Assembly (NCBI GenBank): GCA_016195985.1
Contig: JACPYP010000028.1
Coordinates: 1-64,000, forward strand
DNA length: 64,000 nt
Source of the DNA: Acidobacteriota bacterium
Lineage (GTDB): Bacteria > Acidobacteriota > Holophagae > Holophagales > Holophagaceae
Direction of reading: 5' to 3'
In this document: positions 27,665 through 33,343 of the stretch, one piece after another
How the letters are laid out: every line of letters begins with the position of its first letter
Numbering within the stretch: the first letter of the stretch is position 1
Notes under the pieces: model-generated
Databases searched by the model: none
Told to the model about the DNA's origin: nothing
The model's input: only the letters and a program-made list of their open reading frames with translations
Position numbers and translations under genes: made by a program

Positions 27665-28283
27665 TTCAATTTTCAAAAAATTTAAGAACCTCCTTAGACA
27701 GTCTATATATCCATTTATTGGTTCTATCCTAATTTTAGTAATTATTCTTTGGTGGAAGTACTTTTTAAATTTACAAAATGATTATTTTATTTATCAATAT
27801 AAAGCGATTTTCAGAATTCCTTTATTTTCTGGTTTCCTTACGATTGGCAGTTTTATGCTTTCATTTAAAGCATTTACGGTATTGCGACTACATGAAGATG
27901 TTTATAAGTCCCCAGAATACCAAGAGCGCTGGGTTAAACGTGCGATGGATTTTAGTTTAAAACCAATCACATATCTTGATCCACTGGCTCGCCTGACTGA
28001 CACATTTTTCTTGGCTATTTTCTTTTCACTGATGGCTGCATTTTTACAGGTCACACTAGGACTCATTCCGAAATTATGGTTGGTCTGCTTCTGTGTCTGG
28101 GCGGCTCTTTTTTCGGGATGTTTGGTTCTTCGATCTTTGTATGTGTTGCGTCAAAATCTAGTCGAATGGCAGAAATTACTGTCGAAGAAATACGCGGATG
28201 AATTGGAAGCGAAGATCTCGCAATTAAAGGAAGAGATCGCGAAAAAAGAATCGGAATGCCTAAAAGCTGCGAATCGAGATTAG
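27642..28283 (+). CDS. Four-helix membrane protein with C-terminal coiled coil
   Basis: A 213-residue membrane protein. Helices lie at about residues 22-42 (FIGSILILVIILWWKYFL), 56-80, 115-138 and 143-166. A charged C-terminal coiled coil follows (LSKKYADELEAKISQLKEEI). It is coupled to the preceding gene by overlap and shares its AT-rich composition. The family is not recognised. It could be the effector of a membrane-acting defence pair; that is inference from architecture. Confidence 0.75.
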   Translation: MQIQDYHNSIFKKFKNLLRQSIYPFIGSILILVIILWWKYFLNLQNDYFIYQYKAIFRIPLFSGFLTIGSFMLSFKAFTVLRLHEDVYKSPEYQERWVKRAMDFSLKPITYLDPLARLTDTFFLAIFFSLMAAFLQVTLGLIPKLWLVCFCVWAALFSGCLVLRSLYVLRQNLVEWQKLLSKKYADELEAKISQLKEEIAKKESECLKAANRD

Positions 28284-28936
28284 TCACAGCGCTGGCAGCG
28301 ATTCGTGGTGTAACTGATTCCTTGACGAATCGAGGCTGCAATCACCCCAACACCAGTGGGAAGAGCCTGTGAGAACGGGCTAGCTAGTGCACCTCGCCTG
28401 GAATAACGGGACTGGTCGCCAATGCGGCGAGGTGCACTTCCATAAGGGTGTGGCCCCTCTGGCGCATGAACACGCCCACGCTGTCACCCCTCTGGGGGGC
28501 GTGGCAGCGCCCCCAGACCCTCGCCATAAAGTGCCCCCATGCTTCTCGAATGCACCCGGTATTTCGAGCGGGCACTACTAGCTGCCCTACCGGAGGACCA
28601 TCGTACCGAGGACGCCGTGCGGATAAAGCTGGGGAGCTAGGCCACGGCTGAACCGGTCGAAGGATCGACCCTTCCAAGGCGACTCCAGAAAATCGGCTAG
28701 CGGATCTGTGAGGCCAAGCTCTCTAGGAGTGAAGAGCATAGGTTGAACCGGGGTTCCACAAGCTGAATATGCTTGGACCTCCGGCCGTGTGGCTCGGTCG
28801 TTCATAGCTTGCTCCGGGGCCGGGATAACCGGCAAACGGTGGTTGATCGAGGTGACAATCACCTTGATTGAATTGAGGAAACTACCCTCACGTTGCCATG
28901 TCAAGCCACACAGTGGTGGAAACCATCCACATTCAC
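28284..28936 (+). other. 653-bp non-coding, structured region
   Basis: No convincing ORF or tRNA. Several inverted repeats are present: GATTCG/CGAATC (28300-28341), a perfect 13-bp dyad at 28386-28438, a CGCTG/CAGCG stem near 28480-28510, GGTCGA/TCGACC near 28657-28672, and ATCGAGGTGA/TCACCTTGAT (28846-28868). The density of stems suggests a structured RNA or an eroded tRNA stretch. It is not tmRNA or RNase P by their core motifs. Confidence 0.5.
28386..28438. repeat. Perfect 13-bp inverted repeat
   Basis: AGTGCACCTCGCC at 28386-28398 and GGCGAGGTGCACT at 28426-28438, separated by 27 nt. Confidence 0.85.
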
Positions 28937-29012
28937 GCGCCCGTAGCTGAACGGGATTAGCACCAGTTTACGAAGCTGGTTCATGGGGGTTCGAGTCCCT
29001 CCGGGCGCACCA
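28937..29012 (+). tRNA. tRNA-Arg(ACG)
   Basis: Acceptor GCGCCCG/CGGGCGC, anticodon stem CCAGT/GCTGG around TTACGAA, T-loop TTCGAGT, A73, CCA encoded. ACG would need deamination to ICG to read CGN broadly. Confidence 0.93.
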
Positions 29013-29025
29013 ATCACGAACGCAC

Positions 29026-29100
29026 GGACTGGAAGCTCAACGGCCGAGCAGCGCCCTGTTAAGGCGCACGATGCGGGTTCGAATCCCGCCCAGTTCGCCA
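29026..29100 (+). tRNA. tRNA-Asn(GTT)
   Basis: Acceptor GGACTGG/CCAGTTC, anticodon stem GCGCC/GGCGC around CTGTTAA, T-arm GCGGG/CCCGC with TTCGAAT, G73 typical of Asn, CCA encoded. Confidence 0.93.
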
Positions 29101-29126
29101 ATCGGGCCCAGTGCGGGCCCCAGAAG

Positions 29127-29200
29127 GTGACGTTAGCTCAGTGGCAGAGCACCGCGCTGTGAACGCGGATGCATCGGTTCGATTCCGTTACGTCACACCA
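29127..29200 (+). tRNA. tRNA-His(GTG), lacks C73
   Basis: Acceptor GTGACGT/ACGTCAC, anticodon stem CCGCG/CGCGG around CTGTGAA, T-loop TTCGATT, CCA encoded. The discriminator is A, not the C73 that pairs with G-1 in bacterial His tRNAs; a G does precede position 1. Confidence 0.9.
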
Positions 29201-29204
29201 CCAC

Positions 29205-29283
29205 GGGCTGGAAGCTGAAACGCGGATGCAGCGCCGGACTGAAAATCCGGAGGATGTCAGTTCGACTCTGACCCAGCCCACCA
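29205..29283 (+). tRNA. tRNA-Phe(GAA)
   Basis: Acceptor GGGCTGG/CCAGCCC, anticodon stem CCGGA/TCCGG around CTGAAAA, T-arm GTCAG/CTGAC with TTCGACT, A73, CCA encoded. Confidence 0.93.
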
Positions 29284-29284
29284 C

Positions 29285-29357
29285 ACCCCATCGTTCAGGT
29301 GAAGAACGCGGCTCTCCGAAGGCCGAGGTCCCGGTGTCGAACCCGGTGGGGGTAACA
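29285..29357 (+). tRNA. tRNA-Arg(CCG), 3' end ACA
   Basis: Anticodon stem CGGCT/GGCCG around CTCCGAA. Acceptor ACCCCAT/TGGGGGT pairs over 5 bp, with mismatches at the inner end. The T-loop has an extra base (TGTCGAAC between CCGG and CCGG). The 3' end reads ACA instead of CCA. Weakened but recognisable. Confidence 0.75.
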
Positions 29358-29358
29358 G

Positions 29359-29435
29359 GTCCTCGAAGCCGAATCGCATGAGGCAGCCCCCTCCTAAGGG
29401 GCAGGTTGGCGGCTGGAATCCGCCCGAGGACACCA
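29359..29435 (+). tRNA. tRNA-Arg(CCT)
   Basis: Acceptor GTCCTCG/CGAGGAC, anticodon stem GCCCC/GGGGC around CTCCTAA, T-stem GGCGG/CCGCC with a non-standard loop CTGGAAT (T54 and C56 lost), A73, CCA encoded. Confidence 0.88.
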
Positions 29436-29437
29436 TT

Positions 29438-29513
29438 GCCGCCTTAGCTCATCTGGCAGAGCGCCCGCCTTGTAAGCGGGGGGCACCCGGATCATGACCG
29501 GGAGGCGGCTCCA
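29438..29513 (+). tRNA. tRNA-Thr(TGT)
   Basis: Acceptor GCCGCCT/AGGCGGC, D-arm GCTC/GAGC, anticodon stem CCCGC/GCGGG around CTTGTAA, T-stem CCCGG/CCGGG with a non-standard loop ATCATGA, T73, CCA encoded. Confidence 0.88.
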
Positions 29514-29516
29514 CCT

Positions 29517-29594
29517 CAGCCTGTAGCTTAGTCTGGCGAAAGCGCCGGTCTGGGGGACCGGAGACCGCCCGTTCAAATCGGGCCAGGCTGACCA
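29517..29594 (+). tRNA. tRNA-Pro(GGG)
   Basis: Acceptor CAGCCTG/CAGGCTG with C1-G72, anticodon stem CCGGT/ACCGG around CTGGGGG, T-arm GCCCG/CGGGC with TTCAAAT, A73, CCA encoded. Confidence 0.92.
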
Positions 29595-29595
29595 C

Positions 29596-29670
29596 ACTCC
29601 TGTAGCTCAGAGGCAGAGCGCCTGGCCCACACCCAGGAGGTTGGGGTTTCGAGATCCCCCGGGAGTACCA
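29596..29670 (+). tRNA. tRNA-Val(CAC), C33 variant
   Basis: Acceptor ACTCCTG/CGGGAGT, D-arm GCTC/GAGC, anticodon stem CCTGG/CCAGG around CCCACAC (C33). The T-loop region GGGGTTTCGAGATCCCC has altered loop length. A73, CCA encoded. Confidence 0.88.
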
Positions 29671-29674
29671 CTTC

Positions 29675-29749
29675 GCCCTCGTAGCTCATGGGCAGAGCGC
29701 CCGCCCGACACGCGGGAGGCGATTGGTTCGACACCAGCCGGGGGCACCA
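29675..29749 (+). tRNA. tRNA-Val(GAC), C33 variant
   Basis: Acceptor GCCCTCG/CGGGGGC, D-arm GCTC/GAGC, anticodon stem CCCGC/GCGGG around CCGACAC (C33), T-loop TTCGACA, A73, CCA encoded. Confidence 0.9.
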
Positions 29750-29750
29750 C

Positions 29751-29826
29751 GGACCGTGACGCATCGGAGTAAGCGGCCAGCCCTTCAAGCTGGTGGAAGA
29801 GGGTGCAAGTCCCTCACGGTTCGCCA
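29751..29826 (+). tRNA. tRNA-Glu(TTC), C33 variant
   Basis: Acceptor GGACCGT/ACGGTTC, anticodon stem CCAGC/GCTGG around CCTTCAA (C33), T-stem GAGGG/CCCTC with loop TGCAAGT (T55 changed to G), G73 typical of Glu, CCA encoded. Confidence 0.9.
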
Positions 29827-29832
29827 TTCCAC

Positions 29833-29908
29833 ACCGCAGTAGCTCAGGTGGAAGAGCACCCGGTTCTTACCCAGGAGGGCGCCGTTTCGACTACGGCCTG
29901 CGGTACCA
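29833..29908 (+). tRNA. tRNA-Lys(CTT)
   Basis: Acceptor ACCGCAG/CTGCGGT, anticodon stem CCCGG/CCAGG (one mismatch) around TTCTTAC, T-arm GCCGT/ACGGC with TTCGACT, A73, CCA encoded. Confidence 0.9.
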
Positions 29909-29911
29909 ATC

Positions 29912-30039
29912 CGGCGTGTAGCGCAGCCTGGGAGCGCGCCTGCTTCGGGAGCAGGAGGTCCGGCCTCTGTGCGAAAGCACAGGAGCGCGCACGGCGCGCG
30001 ATAGGCCGGAATTCTGTTCAATCCTGGCCACGCCGACCA
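29912..30039 (+). tRNA. tRNA-Pro(CGG) with three-way-junction insert
   Basis: Acceptor CGGCGTG/CACGCCG with C1-G72, D-arm typical of Pro, anticodon stem CCTGC/GCAGG around TTCGGGA, A73, CCA encoded. At the variable loop/T-arm boundary there is an insert of about 55 nt: outer stem TCCGGCCT/AGGCCGGA enclosing CTGTGC-GAAA-GCACAG and GCGCGC-ACG-GCGCGC. The T-stem itself is weak around TTCAATC. Total 128 nt against the usual 77. Confidence 0.88.
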
Positions 30040-30127
30040 AATCTCATCCGGGATCTCCCCGTGTGAGCCCACCCGACCCACCATGTGTGGGCTTCAACCC
30101 AAAACCCTGTTACGAAAGGAGGCGACC

Positions 30128-31294
30128 ATGTCCCTCGCAACCCTCCAAGGGGCTGTCGCCCCCATCAAGATGTGGACCCCCGTCCACGACGTCGAATCCC
30201 AGGCCCTCACCCAGCTCAAGAATATCGCGGCCCTGCCATGGGTGTTCAAGCATGTGGCCGTTATGCCCGACGTCCATTTCGGGAAGGGCGCCACGGTGGG
30301 ATCCGTCATCGCCATGAAAGACGCCATCGCGCCTGCCGCAGTAGGCGTGGACATCGGTTGTGGCATGGCTGCCGTGAAGACCAACCTTACAGCCTCGGAT
30401 CTTCCCGAAAGCCTCAAGGCCCTGCGGCTCAGCATTGAACAGGCCATCCCCGTGGGGTTCAACCAGTACCGGGACCCCCTGGATGCCATCGAACGGCACG
30501 CCCTCTGGGATGAATTCGAGGATCTCGATGCACGGGTGCAGAACCTCTTCGGAAAGGCCCGCCGTCAGGCGGGAACCCTGGGAGGTGGCAACCACTTCAT
30601 CGAGGTCTGCCTGGACCAAGACCAGGTCGTGTGGATCATGCTCCACTCGGGCAGCCGGAACATCGGCAATGAGTTGGCCAAGATCCACATCGAGGTCGCT
30701 CAAAAACTGGCCCACAACCAGGGTCTGCCTGACCGTGATCTGGCCGTGTTCCTCAAGGGCACCAAGGAGATGGCGGCCTACCGTCGGGACCTCTTCTGGG
30801 CCCAGCAGTACGCCTTCCTCAACCGCGAAGCGATGCTGGATCAGGTGAAGGATGTCGTGAAGGCCCACTTCCCCGAAGTGGCTTTCGAGTCCCCCATCCT
30901 CTGCCATCACAACTACGTGTCGGAAGAAGTCCACTTCGGCGAGGAGGTCCTGGTGACCCGCAAGGGGGCTATCCGGGCCGGACGCGGCGAATGGGGCATC
31001 ATTCCTGGTTCCATGGGCGCCCGCAGCTTCATCGTCCAGGGCAAGGGGAACCCCGAGTCCTTCGAATCGGCGTCCCATGGCGCCGGGCGGAAGATGAGCC
31101 GGAATGCCGCCAAGAAGCACTTCAGCGTGCAGGACCTCGCCCGTCAGACCGAAGGCGTCGAGTGCCGGAAGGATGCGGGTGTCCTGGATGAAATTCCAGG
31201 CTGCTACAAGGACATTGATGAGGTCATGCGCAACCAGGCGGATCTCGTCGAAATCCGGTTTGAACTGAAGCAGGTGCTCTGCGTGAAGGGGTAG
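30128..31294 (+). CDS. rtcB: RNA-splicing ligase RtcB
   Basis: A 388-residue GTP-dependent RNA ligase that joins 3'-phosphate or 2',3'-cyclic phosphate ends to 5'-OH ends, as in tRNA splicing and repair of nuclease-cleaved RNA. Metal-site and catalytic motifs are present: GVDIGCGMAAV (Asp and Cys ligands), GGGNHFIEV, LHSGSRNIGN, HHNYVSEE, and the guanylylated-His motif ASHGAGRKMSR near residue 330. The length is slightly below E. coli RtcB (408). The start at 30128 has a near-perfect AAAGGAGG; a longer in-frame start at 30083 lacks one. It lies between two tRNA runs, with slipin downstream and no RtcA or RtcR nearby. The context points to tRNA processing or repair. Confidence 0.96.
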   Translation: MSLATLQGAVAPIKMWTPVHDVESQALTQLKNIAALPWVFKHVAVMPDVHFGKGATVGSVIAMKDAIAPAAVGVDIGCGMAAVKTNLTASDLPESLKALRLSIEQAIPVGFNQYRDPLDAIERHALWDEFEDLDARVQNLFGKARRQAGTLGGGNHFIEVCLDQDQVVWIMLHSGSRNIGNELAKIHIEVAQKLAHNQGLPDRDLAVFLKGTKEMAAYRRDLFWAQQYAFLNREAMLDQVKDVVKAHFPEVAFESPILCHHNYVSEEVHFGEEVLVTRKGAIRAGRGEWGIIPGSMGARSFIVQGKGNPESFESASHGAGRKMSRNAAKKHFSVQDLARQTEGVECRKDAGVLDEIPGCYKDIDEVMRNQADLVEIRFELKQVLCVKG

Positions 31295-31770
31295 TCCCTT
31301 CCTGGAGCCAGAAGACCACCCACGCCCGGGCTTCCAACCCGGGCGCGGGTCAGGAGGGGGGCCTGGCCAGTGCGGCGTCCCCGGCCCACGGAGCCTCATG
31401 GGTTCCCGGTCGGCCGGAGATGTCCCGCGATTCGACCCAGGAGGAGCCCTCCCGTATGGGGACGACGCACTGTCCCACGATCAAGGGGTTCGACTCCCCA
31501 ACGACCTACGCAGTCGTGCACTGGTTGCAACGCGCCTTGTAAGCGCTCGGAACCACCCACCACTTCCGCCCAGGCCCCTGCCCGAGGGATTCGTCTCAAG
31601 GGCAGGGGGCATCCCGGCCAGTGGTCTCCACCTGTCGCATCTGCGGCAGGGGCCGGACTCGGACCCTCCAGGCGCACGCCATATCGCGCCCAGGTCCGGG
31701 TCCCGCCGGAGACCCCGCCGGTAAGCCCCCGGGGCCTCGGCTGAAGTCTTACCAAGAAAGGAATTCAACG
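31295..31770 (+). other. 476-bp rtcB-slipin spacer with tRNA-like remnants
   Basis: No complete tRNA could be folded. Visible fragments: a hairpin CGCCCGGG/CCCGGGCG around CTTCCAA, which looks like a Gly(TCC) anticodon arm (31331-31353); a T-arm AGGGG/CCCCA around TTCGACT (31482-31500); and a Thr(TGT)-like arm with loop CTTGTAA near 31533. A CCCCTGCCC/GGGCAGGGG stem sits at 31575-31608. These look like decayed or rearranged tRNAs, or tRNAs too unusual for me to recognise. Confidence 0.55.
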
Positions 31771-32862
31771 ATGTATCAGCGTTATGTCATCTCCGACCAG
31801 GAGCGTGGTCTCCTGGTCCGCAACGGTCAGCTCACCCGCTGGCTGGAACCCGGCCGTCACCGGGTATTCCGGGGCCTGTCCCGCCTGGAACTGCGCCTCT
31901 TTAACCGCGACACCCTCATGACCCCGTTCACTCCGGAGCTGATGGCAGTGGCCCCTTCTGGCGCCGCCGTAGAAGCCTTCGTGCCCGAGACCCACCTGGG
32001 TCTCCTGCGGGCGGACGGTGTGCCCAAGGCCGTGCTCCAGCCTGGCCGCTACCTGCTCTGGCAGCTCGCGGCCAAGGTGACCCTGGATGTGGTGAGCCTC
32101 GAGCCGCTGCGGCCTGCAATCCCGGAAGGTTTCTGGGCCCTGGTGCCCGCCGCCCAGGCTCAGACCGTTCTGGTTCTGCCCTTCGAGCGCGCCCTCGTCC
32201 ACGTCGACGGTGTGCTGCGCGAGGTCCTCTCCGAGGGCCGCGCGCTCTACAGCACCCTCAACCGCAAGCTTGAAGTGATGCGGGTGGACCTGCGCGAGCA
32301 GGAAATGCAGATCCTCGGCCAGGAGCTGATGACCCGTGACAAGGTCACCCTCCGACTGAACCTGGTCGTGAAGTACCGCGTCGTCGACCCCGTGAAGGCG
32401 GTGCAGTCCGTGGCCTCCCTGCGGGATGCGCTCTACAGCGAAGCCCAGATGTCGGCCCGGCACTTCGTGGCCGAGCTGAACCTGGACCAGCTCCTGGAGC
32501 GTCGCTCCGAGGCCGTGGCCCCCATGGCGGAAGCCCTGCGGGAACGCGCCGCATCCTGGGGTGCGGAGGTGCTGAAGCTCGACGTGAAGGACCTGGTCCT
32601 TCCCGGTGAGATGAAGCAGCTCCTCAACCAGGTCATCGAGGCCGAGAAGAAGGCCGCGGCCCAGGTCATTCTGCGCCGTGAGGAAGTTGCCTCGACCCGT
32701 TCCATGGCGAACACCGCCCAGATGCTCGAGCGCAACCCCGCACTCCTGCGCCTGAAGGAACTGGAAGCCTTCAAGGAGATCGCATCCGCGATCCCCAACC
32801 TCACCCTCGTCATGGGTCAACCCGAACTGCTTCGCAGCCTGAGTGGCCTGAACAAGGACTGA
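31771..32862 (+). CDS. Slipin / SPFH (Band 7) family protein
   Basis: A 363-residue SPFH-domain protein. The N-terminal segment is YVISDQERGLLVRNGQLTRWLEPGRH, followed by the band-7 core with REQEMQILGQELMTRDKVTLRLNLVVKYRVVDP. An Ala/Glu-rich helical region (VIEAEKKAAAQVILRREEVASTRSMANTA) and a conserved end (LRLKELEAFKEIA) fit slipins. Unlike most stomatins it has no N-terminal membrane hairpin. The start at 31771 has AAAGGA. Slipin genes occur beside rtcB in other bacterial RNA-repair loci, to my recollection; its mechanistic role there is unknown. Confidence 0.9.
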   Translation: MYQRYVISDQERGLLVRNGQLTRWLEPGRHRVFRGLSRLELRLFNRDTLMTPFTPELMAVAPSGAAVEAFVPETHLGLLRADGVPKAVLQPGRYLLWQLAAKVTLDVVSLEPLRPAIPEGFWALVPAAQAQTVLVLPFERALVHVDGVLREVLSEGRALYSTLNRKLEVMRVDLREQEMQILGQELMTRDKVTLRLNLVVKYRVVDPVKAVQSVASLRDALYSEAQMSARHFVAELNLDQLLERRSEAVAPMAEALRERAASWGAEVLKLDVKDLVLPGEMKQLLNQVIEAEKKAAAQVILRREEVASTRSMANTAQMLERNPALLRLKELEAFKEIASAIPNLTLVMGQPELLRSLSGLNKD

Positions 32863-32872
32863 GGCAACAGTC

Positions 32873-32903
32873 AGGGGGTGTGAGTGTGCCATTCACACCC
32901 CCT
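32873..32903 (+). terminator. Hairpin after slipin
   Basis: AGGGGGTGTGA and TCACACCCCCT form a perfect 11-bp stem with a 9-nt loop, 10 nt after the slipin stop and 7 nt before tRNA-Gly. There is no U-tract, so it may be a processing or stability stem rather than a terminator. Confidence 0.55.
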
Positions 32904-32910
32904 ACTTCGT

Positions 32911-32984
32911 GCGGGTCTGGTCCAGCGGCCGGGCCTCGGCCTTCCAAGCCGATGAGAGGGGTTCGACTCCCCTGACCCGCTCCA
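32911..32984 (+). tRNA. tRNA-Gly(TCC)
   Basis: Acceptor GCGGGTC/GACCCGC, anticodon stem TCGGC/GCCGA around CTTCCAA, T-loop TTCGACT, U73 typical of Gly, CCA encoded. Confidence 0.93.
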
Positions 32985-32987
32985 TTT

Positions 32988-33064
32988 GCACCAGAAGCCG
33001 AAGCGGACGAAGCGCGGAACTGCAAATTCCGTCATAGGGGGTTCGAGTCCCTCCTGGTGCTCCA
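32988..33064 (+). tRNA. tRNA-Cys(GCA)
   Basis: Acceptor GCACCAG/CTGGTGC, anticodon stem CGGAA/TTCCG around CTGCAAA, T-loop TTCGAGT, U73 (Cys identity), CCA encoded. Confidence 0.93.
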
Positions 33065-33067
33065 CTG

Positions 33068-33143
33068 GCCCGAGGAGCTTGGTCGGTTAAGCCCCCGCTC
33101 GGTAGGCGGGAGAACACCGGTTCGATCCCGGTCTCGGGCTCCA
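33068..33143 (+). tRNA. tRNA-Thr(GGT), C33 variant
   Basis: Acceptor GCCCGAG/CTCGGGC, anticodon stem CCCGC/GCGGG around TCGGTAG (C33), T-arm ACCGG/CCGGT with TTCGATC, T73, CCA encoded. Confidence 0.92.
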
Positions 33144-33178
33144 CTCATCCACCTGCAGTTATCCCGATGTGAAGTTTG

Positions 33179-33251
33179 GCTTCTTGGTCATGTGCTGTGA
33201 CACCGCTCTCGTAATGCGGAAGGCCGGGTTGGATTCCCGGAGAAGGCTCCA
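33179..33251 (+). tRNA. tRNA-Thr(CGT)
   Basis: Acceptor GCTTCTT/AGAAGGC (two G-U pairs and one mismatch), anticodon loop CTCGTAA in stem CCGCT/TGCGG, T-stem CCGGG/CCCGG with loop TTGGATT (C56 lost), T73, CCA encoded. Confidence 0.78.
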
Positions 33252-33253
33252 CC

Positions 33254-33331
33254 GCGCGCGTGGCGGAACTGGCATACGCATCCAGCTCAAACCTGGAGTT
33301 TCTGTGGGTTCGACCCCCACCGCCCGCACCA
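33254..33331 (+). tRNA. tRNA-Leu(CAA) with short variable loop
   Basis: Acceptor GCGCGCG/CGCCCGC (one mismatch), a Leu-type D-arm (TGGCGGAACTGGCATACGCA), anticodon stem TCCAG/CTGGA around CTCAAAC, T-arm GTGGG/CCCAC with TTCGACC, A73, CCA encoded. The variable loop is 6 nt (GTTTCT) instead of a long arm. Confidence 0.88.
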
Positions 33332-33343
33332 CCCGAGGTTCCC

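Noticed and set aside
28284-28936. tmRNA or RNase P RNA
   Set aside because: No tag reading frame, no Ala acceptor with G-U pair and no RNase P core motif.
33260-33343. Upstream start for the HNH gene
   Set aside because: It would translate through tRNA-Leu(CAA); the ATG at 33344 gives the family N-terminus.
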